The position numbers and the translations under genes are program-made. This document shows positions 12,398-23,794 of a stretch of DNA of 64,000 nucleotides, in pieces. The stretch spans positions 62,001 through 126,000 of the forward strand of contig JALLLS010000057.1 in NCBI GenBank assembly GCA_025094145.1, written 5' to 3'. The DNA is from Spinellus fusiger (lineage: Eukaryota; Mucoromycota; Mucoromycetes; Mucorales; Phycomycetaceae). The number at the start of each line of letters is the position of its first letter. Position 1 is the stretch's first letter. The notes under the pieces were generated by a model. It made no database searches and had not been told where the DNA came from. It worked only from the letters and a program-made list of their open reading frames with translations.

Positions 12398-12956
12398 GAG
12401 CCAAGTCTGTGATGAGTCCAAAAGAAGAAAAGCAGTCAATGAGAGTGGGCGGAAGTCACTTTTTATTTTATTTTATTATATTAATTTTTTATATTTAAAA
12501 AAAAAAAAAAAAAAGAGGAGAGTAAAGGTGTGTGTGTGTGGGGGTGTGTGGGGGGATGGGGTTTAGGCCTCCTCACTGCAGGTCGCTATCCATAATGAAA
12601 CAGATGAGAAAAGGAAAAATGGTGTTTATAGGAGATTGAAATAAGAAGTCACCTTGCTTATCTACGAGGAAGTGTCGATAAAGAAGTGTCGATAAAGAAG
12701 TGCCGATAAAGAAGAGAGAGAAAATAAAAGGACTGGTAGGATGGCTGTGTCAAGGGCACCATTTCTCTCTTTCTCTCTCTTTCTCTCTTTCTCTCTTTCT
12801 CTTTCTTCTTCCCATCCATCTCACTGACAGTAGCATAGGTCTCTGTTGAGCACCACGCTTGATCTCTACACTGCTCTTATGTGACTGTGAATAGGGGCTA
12901 TAAAATTCTCTCTTTCCTCCAAAGTCCTCTTCTTCTAGGCCTAGGCTGTAAAGAGT
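12398..12956. promoter_or_regulatory. Divergent promoter region, MED17 / PSD
   Basis: The 559 bp lie between two oppositely directed start codons. It holds an A18 tract (about 12498-12514), a GT/G-rich run (12527-12556), three tandem copies of a 15-bp AAGTGTCGATAAAGA unit (12670-12714) and a long pyrimidine run of TCTCTTTC units (12763-12805). Pyrimidine-rich strands near fungal promoters are common. No specific factor site is claimed. Confidence 0.45.
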
Positions 12957-14732
12957 ATGGTGATAAATGTCAGTAAAGCAGCACAGTTAACACTGTCAGC
13001 ACTTTCGGGACGTCCAATGATAACAGGCGGAAGAGGTCTAAAAAGAGTTCCCCTGGGGTTGTACCGAGGAAACTCCCTCCACAGCCGTCGACAGCTATTC
13101 CACAGCACTCTTCGCCAACAGCAGCACCAACAGCAGCACCAACAAAAGACAAAACGACCTTTGTGGGGTAATAAACCATCCATACTCTAACCTCCCCTTC
13201 TTCCATTTTAAAAATAATATATAAAATAATAATAAAGAAAAAGAACATGAATAAAGAACATGAACATGAGCACTGAGCCCAATGATGGATAGGCCGACTT
13301 GTAGAGAGTTGGAATACAACACAAGTCAAATGGTATCCCATCTCACTGGGTCTTGGCTTCACTGTGATTGGATTGATACAGTACCAACGGGTCATCAAAA
13401 GAGAAGCAAGACAACAACAGGAATCCAACGAGCACTATGTAGCGTCGGGTCCTTGGCAGGTAAGACGCCTGCTCACTCACAAAGAGCGAAAGAACAAAGG
13501 AAATCAACATGGTCTTTTCTAGGTACATGTAGCTTCTGCCTTGCCCTTGCGTACCATGTCGCGTCTGTGGGGTGCCTTCAACTCCCTCACCATCCCCGTC
13601 TTCTTACGTCCCTTTGGTTACTGGCTCTATGGCACGTTGTTTGGCTGCAATTTTGATGAGATGAAAAACCCAGACCTCACTAGCTACCCCAATCTCTCTA
13701 CGTTCTTCTACCGTGAGCTCAAAGAGGGAGTCCGTCCCATTGCAGAGGCAACCCTTGTCTCTCCCTCAGATGGCAAAATCCTCCACTTTGGTGTGGTGGA
13801 GGACCGACGGATAGAACAAGTCAAGGGAGTGACCTATTCCTTGGATGCCTTGTTGGGAGAGGCCCACCGCCGCTCCTCCACCTCCCTGTTGGAGCCTACC
13901 ACGGAGCATCCGACAGCCGCCGTCGTCAATGAGGAGGAGTTCGCCAATGTCAATGGCATTGCGTATTCTCTTGACAGTCTGCTCGGCACAGATCCCAGTG
14001 CAGTGCAGACCCCCAGTGCAGTGGGCATCGATGGATTGGCCAACAATGAAGCCATCCCAGACAAGGAGGCCCGTGTGCTGATCAACGAGGAGATTCTTCC
14101 CGCTGCTCAAAAGACAGACACCATCACTCTGTCCAGCCACAAGGTCCAGCCTGGCCATGCTCTCTTCTTCTGTGTTGTGTACCTTGCTCCTGGAGACTAC
14201 CATCGATTCCATTCTCCTGCGAACTGGGTGGTGCAGACACGCCGCCACTTTGCAGGCGAGCTGTACTCTGTGTCCCCCTACTTTGTGAATCTGCTGAAGA
14301 ACCTGTTTGTGTTGAATGAGCGTGTGGTCTTGCTGGGGAAATGGAAGCACGGCCTCTTCTCTATGATTCCAGTGGGGGCTACGAATGTGGGATCGATCAA
14401 AATCAACTTTGATGAGGTGAGTTTCTATGGGATGAACCATGTAGACTGAGTCTTCTTCCCCACACACACACACACACATACATACATAGGCCCTTCGCAC
14501 CAACCGTAAAGAGGATCTGGCTTCTGGCACGTACACTGAGGTCTCTTACAAATCAGCAAGTCCATTGCTGGGTGGGAAGGCAGAGCGTTATGGTGATGAG
14601 ATGGGTGGATTCTATCTGGGCTCTACTGTGATTCTGGTGTTTGAGGCACCTCACAATTTCAAATTCAATGTTACGGCTGGACAGTCCATCAAAATGGGTG
14701 AAGCCCTTGGAGACATTGAGACAAGTGCATAA
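12957..14732 (+). CDS. PSD1: Phosphatidylserine decarboxylase proenzyme, mitochondrial type
   Basis: Four exons, 12957-13167, 13305-13459, 13523-14416 and 14490-14732, in phase, 500 residues. It decarboxylates phosphatidylserine to phosphatidylethanolamine. The C-terminal exon has the LGST self-cleavage motif (YLGSTVILVFE), where the proenzyme splits to form the pyruvoyl group. Upstream are PSDGKILHFG and a YLAPGDYHRFHSP segment with the family histidines. The N-terminus is rich in Arg, Ser and Gln with no acidic residues over the first 50 positions. A hydrophobic span follows (PISLGLGFTVIGLI), as expected for an inner-membrane protein. Odd point: the VKGVTYSLDALLG motif near residue 225 is repeated about 43 residues later as VNGIAYSLDSLLG inside a Ser/Ala/Glu-rich insert. 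The gene is transcribed away from MED17. Confidence 0.93.
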
Positions 14733-15081
14733 GAGGACGACATATCCGTAGGCTGTTCTTTAGAAAGAAGTACAACGAAAGAAAAAAAGAAAAAAGAGAA
14801 AAAAGAATAGGGTGGGGATAAGTATGAGAGAATAGACTCTTTTTTTTTTTCTTTCTTTTTTTCTCTTTTCTTATGGACCGGTCTATGGAGTGTATAAAGA
14901 GTGTTATGTACAGTCCTCACTGAAGAAGGAGAAGAGAGGATGTGTTTTATTTCATCATCTTCTTCTACTTCTTCTTCTACTTCTTTTTCTTCTTCTATGA
15001 CTACAGGTGTGTCTATGCGTCTGCTCTGTACATGTCCTTAGACTAGAGAAATAGGCTTCTTGCTTCTTCATTGGCAGTGCA
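14733..15081. other. Convergent 3' intergenic region
   Basis: It lies between the stop codons of PSD and the VTT gene. It contains purine and pyrimidine tracts (AGAAAAAAGAG near 14780-14805, TTCTTCTACTTC near 14955-14995) that may act as 3' processing signals for both genes. No gene is seen. Confidence 0.5.
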
Positions 15082-16405
15082 TTAGAGAGGATACCGTCTT
15101 CTAATCAACACAGGTACAAGAGCCACAATGGCCACAGCTGCAAGGCATATGACATTGGTCCATGTCAATAGATTGAGCTGGTCAGAAGAAGACAGTCTGT
15201 CCAGGGCTGCTCCTGCCTGGACATGAAGGAAGGAAGGACAAGCCACACCTAGTAGTTCCATGAGTACCACCCATCAGCCACACCTTCCCTACCAATGAAT
15301 GTGCCCCAGAAAAAGGCATTCAGCGGCACATGCAGATGAGGCGCCCCTAGATTGACCATCCAATTGGGTGGTAATGGAGCCACTCTTAATACAATCATGT
15401 AATTGAGCATATGCTGCTTATGTTGTACAAGCTACCATGGTTATACAGAAGACAGAGATGCATAAACGGTGATTGCAGCACAAAACAAAAGGAATCCTAT
15501 GAATGTATTACCTGTTCATTCCATTGTATCAGTCTGTCCCCTATTAGATGAGTGATGGCCACAGAGCCTAAATTCCCCGAGATAAGAAAGGCAATACAAG
15601 AGCCCACAGCAGAACACTTGAGAACACTTTGTTATTATTTGGAATGATTCCAGGAAGCCCGTTGCCCATGTTTGAAAACATATGTATATGTATATAGATA
15701 TAGATACAAAGAAAAAGAAAAAAGAAAACTTACCAGAGATACTGTTAACAAAGCCAGCCAGAATGGAAACAGGGCTCCTCCAAGAATAGACAGCCACATG
15801 GATCCAGGCACCGAGAAACTCTGTAGACTAATCCCATACACAATGAAAAAAGAAAAAGATGGACCTGCTTTAATGGATAGGCTCGGTTGTGTGTGCTGAC
15901 TTACTAGATATAAGTAATAAAAAAGGTAGTATAGACACTGCCAAAGTGTTTCTCCATGTAAACAGACAATACAACCTTTAATCTACGCAGTTCTTCGAGA
16001 TTACTTGGTATTTTGATTGTATCCTTATCTGTACTAAACAAGTCCAATGGATAAAAGAAAGAAAAGGGAGAGAAGGAGAGGGAGAATGAATAAAAACATC
16101 CGTATCCATGGAGACACACTATCAAGAGGAAGGGGAGAAGACTGCACTTACGGGTCCAGCGAGGGCAGATTGTATCGAAGCAAAACAAGTTCAAGACAGG
16201 TAAACACAATTAAAAGCAAAAGAAGAGCAGCAATGGACCTTGGATAGGAATGACTCTTCCATAACCAAAAGTGGTTGTCTTCTGTTATAGGTTTCTTCAT
16301 AGGCAAAAGTCCAATTTCTGAGTCTGCGGATAAGCTGTAGGGTTTGGCCATATCTCCCCTTTGTGCTGCTGCTGATAGAAGAGGTGTGACTGCAGTAATC
16401 GACAT
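15082..16405 (-). CDS. TMEM41-like VTT-domain membrane protein
   Basis: Six exons: 16405-16152, 16033-15905, 15827-15734, 15616-15512, 15413-15293 and 15248-15082, 289 residues, phases agree at every join. Conserved VTT (SNARE-associated/TMEM41-VMP1-DedA) blocks are spread over the exons: SLQSFSVPGSMWLSILGGAL, then CSAVGSCIAFLISGNLGS, then RVAPLPPNWMVNLGAPHL with the FxGTFIG motif, and GVACPSFLHVQAGAAL. There is one N-terminal span (residues about 62-80), the VTT core and a C-terminal span just before a RRRYPL tail. In the family these are ER scramblase-type proteins acting in lipid supply and autophagy. The start ATG is the nearest in-frame one; an upstream frame could add about 24 residues. 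It shares a 288-bp divergent promoter with TFC1. Confidence 0.88.
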
Positions 16406-16693
16406 GGAGGCAAGTGTAGAAGAAATATGAAATATGAGAGAAAGAAAGGAGTCTGCAAATAGAACAGGTCTATGCAAGGATACACAGCCATTCTCTGTCT
16501 GTGTAACACTTCAGTCACAGGCAAATAAAAGAGAGACCGCCAGACAAATAATGGGACCATGGCTGTGGAGGGCTGGAGGGGGGTGAGAATGTAAGAAAAG
16601 AAAGCCCAATGAAGTGACTTGTTCTTTAGCAATCCATGCTTGTCGGGGATAGAATGTGTGAAAAGAGACCTCTCTTTATTATTATCATTGTTC
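16406..16693. promoter_or_regulatory. Divergent promoter, VTT gene / TFC1
   Basis: The two start codons point away from each other with only 288 bp between. I see no clear TATA box or repeat, so this is a positional call only. Confidence 0.4.
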
Positions 16694-19274
16694 ATGACAA
16701 CCGAAGAAAAGGCCCCGAGGCTATTCTTCAAGGACAATAAATTCCTGTCCATAGAATATCCTGGCTATATCAACAATGTACAGCGTGCTATCAACACACT
16801 AGGAGGAGAGAAGGCCATTGCGTCTGTAAGTCAGTTGCAGACAAAGACGGTTCTGACAGGAGACACTTGTTCCCCCTCCCCCTTGTGTGTATTGTCCTCT
16901 AGTCATTTGTCAAGTCAATACCTCTTGAGCTTAGGTTCAGACCCAAAGACGCATTATCACACCCCATCAATGGTGATATTATTCCTTGTACAAGACTGGT
17001 CCTTAAAGTCACTCGTCGAGTCAAGAAAGGAAGCCCCAAGGAAGACGCCACCATTGTTCCTGAAATCATTGGTTCTATTTCCAAGACATGTCGATTTGGA
17101 GGTAAATCGAGATAGCCCAAGCCAATGGAGTATTGATACAGATACCAGGATTGGCTGATTTTCAGTATCTGGTGCCAAAGACAGAACACAACTATGCACT
17201 AAGAGAGGCGCTGTTCAGTGGCAATGGTAAGCTATTGAGAGTGTTCTGCAATGTAACTGTTGGCGATTAGTGGATGCCATCACCGAGTATAAAGTGAGAG
17301 AAGAGGCATTGTCGAAAACAGGAGGCAATGTGCCTCCACCTGTATTTGCTGTGACAGAAACACCTGGCAATTATGGGTAAGAAGGAGACAAGAGAAGAGA
17401 ATTCCTTATTCCATTGGACATTAGTTACCGTCAGAATACACATGTTGTGAGAGTGCGTGTTAAACAGGCTGATGGAAGTGTAAGTGGTTATCATAGAATG
17501 TTCTGCTTGTAGTGATATACAATGCATTGATACTCTTCTTTCTGTAGTATCAAACAAGACTACTGAATCGTACAAAAAGAAGACAGGTGTATACAACAAC
17601 TGCTGACATTAATGATAAAAATATCCTTTTTTTATGTGTGTGTGTGTGTGTGTGTGGAGAGAGAGAGTAGTAATAGAATAGAATGGATGTAGAATGGATG
17701 TAGAATACCTTGACTCTCTTGCTCTTACCTGTTCCAATGAAATGCACATCGGTTGATGTTCTTGTACAGCCAGAACTAAAAGAACCTATTGAACTCATTG
17801 ACACCGTAAGTTATTCATGCTTCTCAAAACAAATGGATCTCACACTCATGCATGTCATTCACATGGCTACAGCTATTCCAACAACGTCCTATCTGGTCAC
17901 GGAACGCTATCAGAGCTCATCTGCCCAAGAAACACCACAAATATATGAACAGGCAGGAAAACACTGAGAAATAGCAGTGTAGTGTTCTGATATTCATTAT
18001 TGTTGTTGTATTCTATGCATTCTGTGTCCATAGAATATTAAACACTCGTGCTTACATGTTCTTAACCGGTCCATGGCGTGGCTGTTGGATTCTCTATGGC
18101 ATAGATCCTAGATCAGACGTCAAATACAACAAGTAATACCTGTCTATCCCTTTACTTTCTATGGAGTGTTGACTTTATACCAAGATATCAGTTAGTGGAT
18201 GTTCGTCGTGGTGCCAGTGCCATTCCTGTAGGTCCCCGTGGTGCACGCTCCAGAAGAAGCAACTTTGCAGACCTCAATTTCAATGCCTATGCAGAAAATA
18301 CAGAGGAACCTGATCTTGAGTAAGCCATCCACCTCTCCTTTTTATGTATAGAGAGAGAGAGAGAATAGAATAGACATGGATGGCCTGTACTAATGCATAG
18401 ATCCATTGATAGCTACACCAGACACCATATCTTTGATGGTGTAGCAAAGCCTGGACCTTATCGTACCTTTCAGTTATGCGATATTACTGATCCTGATTTT
18501 GAATTTATTATTGATAATCCAGAGTACCTTAAAGAGAAAAGCACAGTAAGAAGAGAGAGAGAGAACATCCTGGTAACAGTGACATGCTAAACTCGTTCTA
18601 TTTCATAGAGAATGTCTGGATTTTACTATCTCCATGTCTTTTCACAACTTAGAATACAAGTAAGACGCAAGTTCAACAGTCTTTTTGAGGGTGGCATGCC
18701 CTATCAAAACATAGACTTGAAGCAGGCTCTTCGTGATGGTGTTGCAAAAGAGAAAGAAGAGAGAATTCTCAAGATGAAAATGGAGAAAACTACAAATAAA
18801 GTAGTGAATAAGTGGACAAAAGATCCAAGAAAGCGTTCTGGAATAGTAAGTTATGATGGATGTAGAAGGAGAGCAGTAGATTTTTATAATAATCAACATG
18901 CCATATCTTACTACTATGACCATGACCATGACTATAACTGTAACTTATCTACTTATTAGGCTGGAGAATACATGAATGAGATGGCAATAGATGCGAGTAA
19001 GTTAAATAGTCATATGCAATTGGACCTGTGTTTATTCATTGTGTTTTTATGTGTATCATCAGACGAGTTCCGGATGAATGAGGATATCGATACAGAAGAA
19101 GCAGAAGAAGATGAATACGATGAGGAAGAAGCAGAGGAGGAGTTGGAAGAAGAAGAATTGGAAGAGGAATTGGAAGTAGATGACGACGATGAAGATGGAG
19201 GCTTAAACCGTGGTAACCAATACAAAAGCAAAACTCCAATATCCCGTTTACAGGACTTGGATATAGATATTTAG
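16694..19274 (+). CDS. TFC1: TFIIIC subunit tau95 (Tfc1/GTF3C5 family)
   Basis: About 14 small exons, with starts and ends 16694-16825, 16903-17101, 17149-17226, 17271-17376, 17425-17479, 17548-17586, 17704-17805, 17873-17952, 18034-18132, 18185-18319, 18401-18545, 18609-18845, 18960-18996 and 19063-19274, about 551 residues. Family blocks: EYPGYINNVQRAINTLGG at the N-terminus, LELRFRPKDALSHPI, then the central RPIWSRNAIRAHLP, AYMFLTGPWRGCWILYGIDP and DVKYNKYQLVDVRRGA. The C-terminus is a long Glu/Asp tail (exon 14), typical of this subunit. TFIIIC binds the A block of tRNA promoters for RNA polymerase III. The exon 6/7 junction is the least certain, as it lies beside a (TG)n run. The donor after exon 8 is GC (AG|GCAGGA) rather than GT. 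Confidence 0.87.
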
Positions 19275-19650
19275 TGTTAAAGTGTTGGTTATGTTTTATT
19301 CTTCTTTATATTTATATATATATAGAAAGAGGAAAAAAGACTACCTTAATAAACAGACATGCTACACACACTTTTATGCATAGAACAAACATCATGCTAG
19401 GATCAAAACACTCTTTTCTTCTATAGTTTATATATATATATATAGAAAGAAAGAAAGAATAGAAAGAATGCATGGATGTATGGATGTAAAAAGAAAGAAA
19501 AAAGAAAAAAGAAAACGCATATGTAAATCACTCTAGTCAATGGAGAATGGGTAAAGAAGTAGGATACAATAAATAGAGCTCTTCTGATAATGGGTTATGT
19601 GTTGAATCTATACCCGACCGACCTTTTCCTTCCAGAGCTGTCGTTCTTTC
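19275..19650. other. Convergent 3' intergenic region
   Basis: AT-rich with two TATATATA runs (19313-19325 and 19429-19443) and several AAAGAA tracts. It lies between the ends of TFC1 and the Rab-GAP gene. No gene is seen. Confidence 0.5.
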
Positions 19651-22054
19651 TTATCCCATCAGACGCTTGAGTTCTGTTAAGCGCTGTTTAAGTGCTTCTC
19701 TCTCATTCTCACTCTCTGCATACTTCACTTTGATCTCAATCACCATATTCTCCATGTAGGCCAACTGGTCTTCTAATGCTGAATTCCGTTCTACTAGAGC
19801 AGCATTCTTAGTGGCCAGTACTTCCATTTCATCTTTAATCCGTTGCTCGACCTCAAATGGCATAGTCTCCAGTGCCTTTTTAAGATCATGCGATTGCTGG
19901 TGAAGTGCATCATTCTCATCATGAAAACGAGCAATTTCCATCTTGGTGGTAATCAGTGCCGTGGCTACCTGTTGGTGTTCCTTGTTTAGATCCTTAAGAT
20001 GGGTTTCCAGCTGCTGCACAGTCTCTGTCAATGCCTTGTTCTGTCTCCGCATGGTCTCGATGGCCTCTGCTTCTGTATTGGCTCTGGCTGCCTCAATCTG
20101 GTACTCCTTGGCAAGTTTCTCAAGTCGTTTAGGAAGGATCTTGATTTCAAAAGCATCGTGGATAAACAGACTGATATTATCCTATACACTGATGAGTTCT
20201 CGGTTGCTGATGCCTCTTCCCATAACGACACTTACACTATAGGCCTCCAACAGATTGCCTTTGAGTACTGGCAGGAGTTGGTCTGATTCTAGACTCAGGA
20301 GAAGAGACTGGTTCTTCTCAATAAGAGCAAGAGCAAATCTGTAGATAGCATCCATGCCTTGTGAAAAGAAGACGTCATAGAGTCTAAACACTACTTCCAA
20401 GGGAAACTTATAGGCAAAAAGAGTCAAGAACCACTGTGAGGCATACATATGGGCCTGAATGCCATGGACTTCGAAATGGCGACGGACATGAGGAAGATGG
20501 TCTGCTAAAAGACCGTCCAGTTGAAACAGACGCTGAGAAAGTAGGTCTGGTTGAGGTGAAAAGTGGCCTCTCAGTTCGTACTTGCTCATCAGTTGTACCA
20601 GAACACAAAAGGCTTCTTCTTCTGGCATCTATCCACACCACAGACGATGAATTCCTGTTCTTATGGACTCCCCCTTCCTTCCTTCCTTCCATTGGACATG
20701 TTTGTCACTTACATTGAGTAACAATGGACCAGCGATAAATGCAACCCCTTGAGAATAGCCTACTTCACGGTCATACAGTGAATAAGCTTTGATCACATTG
20801 AACAGAGCTTCTTGACCATCCTTGCTTTGAAAATACTCATGATCTGAGAAAGTTCTAGGTAGATCCCGAGCAATGGCCTTTTCATACACGGACTCCTCTT
20901 TGAGCAATCCCAAATACTGGTCCTCCAAGAGTGTATCTTTTGACTTTGCGAATAGCTCCCAGACCATACCTCGAAGGGAGGGTGGAATGCCTCTCTGGAT
21001 ATGGTAGGAGAGCACCTTGGGTTCGGACTTGGCTACACCATGAAAATCCGAGATCACTTTGGACCAGAACTCTAGTAGATAATAGACACATGGATAAATA
21101 GATGCACAGAACAGACGCCCCTTTTTTGAATCAGTTCCATGGACTCCTCTCTTCTAAATGACTCCAAAGACTCTCTCTCTCTCTTTCTTATATATATAGA
21201 CACATAGACATGTAAAATAATAAATAATAAAATAAACACTTACCCCAGTCAATGTCCTCTTCTCCTTTAAGAGTGGACTCAGTATACACTCTATCCAATG
21301 GTATCTCAATGTCCTCCTTATCCATGGCAGCACTCTCATGAGCACCAAGACGAGCCAACAACAAATCATAGTTGGAAGCACTCGATACAAAAGAACTCAC
21401 AGAAGACATGGTGGATCGATGGCTGTGATGAGGAAGTCGCTTCAGTACGTCTTCACTATCTGACTCTGACTCTTCAGCAATAGAAGAAGAGATGTCGTGC
21501 AGGTCGTGGATCTGGTGATGAATGGAACTTAGACTGTATTCGTTGTGTTCTTCCCAAGAAGTGTTCGGTGTTGACCTTCCCAACTCTATTTCTTCCTGTT
21601 CCTGTTCATCCTGTTCCTGTTCCGATTCCGATTCATCTTCAGAGATCTGTGTCTGCTGTCCCTGTATCTCTTGCTGGGGACGGCCATTCTGAGTGACAGT
21701 CATAGCACGACGACGGCGCATGGGTGTGGGCTGGGTTGGAGATTGGGCGGGTGGTGCAGGCTGCAGTACGGATGAGGCAGAAGGAACAGATGAGGCGGGT
21801 GGTGCAGGCGGTGACTGTGGTGCAGCAGGAGATGGGTCGTTTCCTACCGAGATGTTGGACTTTACAGGCAAGATACCTCCTTCGACACTTCCATGCTGTC
21901 GGGTGGTATCTATTTCTCCCTGTGTTTTTTCTGTTGCCATGGTGTCTGTAGATGCATGACTGGTAGCATCGGAGAACTCAAGTGAGTTGGCTGCTTCTGA
22001 GGAAACACTGTAGGAGCGTCCATTTCTAACAGTATCATAAGCGTCCAGCGCCAT
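19651..22054 (-). CDS. TBC-domain Rab GTPase-activating protein (Gyp5/EVI5-like)
   Basis: Four exons, 22054-21244, 21071-20713, 20628-20236 and 20181-19651, 697 residues. Residues 1-270 are a low-complexity, acidic Ser/Pro/Gln-rich tail. The TBC domain follows: GIPPSLRGMVWELF, the arginine-finger region IARDLPRTFSDHEYF, the glutamine-finger region YDREVGYSQGVAFI, and a QAHMYASQWFLTLFAYKFPL block. The last 180 residues form a long coiled coil (RRQNKALTETVQQLETHLKD and on). That order of TBC then coiled coil is found in Gyp5 and EVI5 proteins, which speed GTP hydrolysis on Rabs of ER-Golgi and exocytic traffic. The third intron (20235-20182, 54 nt, GTAAGT...TATAG) is needed; reading through it meets an in-frame TAG. 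It shares a 278-bp divergent promoter with UXT. Confidence 0.9.
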
Positions 22055-22332
22055 TTAATAACAATAATAACAACAACAAAAAGAGAAGAAGAGAAGAAGA
22101 GAGTGTAGATGAGGTGGGTGGATAAAGGAAAATAAAATAAAATAAAATAAAAAATAAAAATAAAAACTCTTTTTTTTTTCCCTTCTTTCTCTCTCTTTTC
22201 TTTCTCTTTTTTTTTAGAGCCTAAGAAAGAAAGTATTCCACTCCGTACATCCACTCCGCCTTCCTCCTGTTGTTGGAGGTGGTGGATTCCTTCGGCGATT
22301 AAAATACTCTTCTTCACAAACATTGACAGATC
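22055..22332. promoter_or_regulatory. Divergent promoter, Rab-GAP / UXT
   Basis: The 278 bp lie between opposed start codons. It carries an AAAATA repeat run (22130-22165), a T9 tract and a pyrimidine stretch (22167-22214). Positional call; the tracts are visible but no factor site is claimed. Confidence 0.4.
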
Positions 22333-23070
22333 ATGGCCAAAGACAATGATCTCATGACAGTACTGCACAAATACGACACATTTATCAATGAAAAGCTCAA
22401 GCCTAATCTGAAAATCGTGCTTGACAAGAGAGACAAGGTGTTTACCACCCTATCAGAATAGTAGGTGTCTCTGGAGATAGGGGATTGATAAGGAAGAGCA
22501 GTATTGAAAAAACAAGTGGCCTAGTCAAAAACTACAGACAAACATTGAGTCTATACAACAGAATTCATTAACAGAACTCAAGACAATGGTAGATTTAGGA
22601 TCACAATTCTATGCACAGGCCCACATGTACGTCAATGTCCTGTAGGGCTTCCATGCTTATAGGTGTCTTTTTTCTTTCTTTCTTTCTTTCTTTCTTTCTT
22701 ATAGTTCAGATACCACGTACATCTATGTCAATGTTGGATTTGAGTTTCATGTTCAGTTTACACTGGAAGAGGCCCTTGTTTTTATTAGTAAAAAAGAATC
22801 ACACTTGCAGGGGTAAGAAAAGGGCACCTATTCTTCTGCTGCTCTTTATCCTAGTGAGGCCCTCTCCAGACTCATGAGATGTGCTTGTCTAGGACTGTAG
22901 ACCAACTGTCCAAGGAAGCAGACAGCATACGAGCCCATATGAAAATGGTAATGTGAGTGGGATAACCTCTCTTTTCTCATTCTGTATGCATGGTAAAATA
23001 GGCCTATGAAGCTATAGCAGAAATCATGCAAACTCAGAAAGAGTCCAGCAAAAGCAACGTCTTTTCCTAG
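22333..23070 (+). CDS. UXT: UXT-like prefoldin alpha family protein
   Basis: Five exons, 22333-22460, 22525-22626, 22705-22812, 22893-22947 and 23002-23070, all joining in phase, 153 residues, close to the 157 residues of human UXT. Signature segments: YDTFINEKLKPNLK in the first helix, SLTELKTMVDLGSQFYAQA in the hairpin region, YIYVNVGFEFHVQFTLEEAL, and a C-terminal helix with VDQLSKEADSIRAHMKM. UXT is an alpha-type subunit of the prefoldin-like R2TP/URI complex and a transcription cofactor; here the role is by homology. Intron 2 contains a (TTTC)n run just before its acceptor. Because exons are tiny, single-frame searches would miss this gene. Confidence 0.85.
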
Positions 23071-23794
23071 CAGAATAGAAAGGGACTTGTATGGGTGGCT
23101 TGTATTTTAGCATAAAGGCTTCTTGCTGCTTCTGGTGGAGTGGATTGCCTTTTTTGAAGAGAGGGAGAAAAAGAGAAAGACATTTGAATGGGGAATCCAT
23201 GGCCATTTTGAGTTGGATAGCCAATGAAAGAATAACATATTAGACATATAACCTCCTTTCTTGTGTGCAAATGTAGGCAGATGGATTTAGACCGATCTAT
23301 TGATGTGGGTGGGTGTGGATGTGTTGAGTTATTTTATTTTATTTTACTGGGGCTGATGGTAGGCTATTCCCTCCATCTTTTCTCATTTCTTCTAGTAAAA
23401 AGTCACTTTATATCTCAGGAATAGCACTGAGAAGACTCCACTGCCCATGTCGGGTCTAATCTCTAGTCTAGATGAGTCATTCTGGCTTACAAGTTCAACC
23501 TACTCACTCGTATGGATTAACAATACAGAAGGAGTATAACAAAAGATGCTTTATATTATCAAGTGTCGAGAAGAATTTATTAAAGAAGCTAGCTACTAGA
23601 CAGAGATGGAATATAATAATAAAAACAAATAAACAAGAAGCAAATAAACAGAAAACATAAACATAAGAATACAACTTGTTGTTCTTCCAAACCCGTGGGT
23701 TCATTCGAATCAACAATTCAAATAGGACCAGCCAATAAATACACGCACTTCTCATGCCTACTCCATACCACAGACACTGAGCAGTGTAGTGGAC
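23071..23794. other. Convergent intergenic region
   Basis: No convincing gene. It holds short reading frames without typical composition, a TTTTATTTTATTTTA run near 23332-23345 and AAATAAACA units near 23620-23660. It separates the 3' ends of UXT and the Sel1 gene. Confidence 0.5.

Noticed and set aside
13766..14536. 256-residue minus-strand ORF over the PSD gene
   Set aside because: It is the antisense of clear PSD coding sequence and shows no domain.
20165..20236. In-frame TAG in the Rab-GAP gene between the TBC domain and the coiled coil
   Set aside because: A 54-nt GTAAGT...TATAG intron (20235-20182) removes it and keeps phase, so no readthrough or pseudogene is needed.
22661..22704. 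(TTTC)n run as a candidate regulatory element
   Set aside because: It is the polypyrimidine part of UXT intron 2 just before the acceptor.
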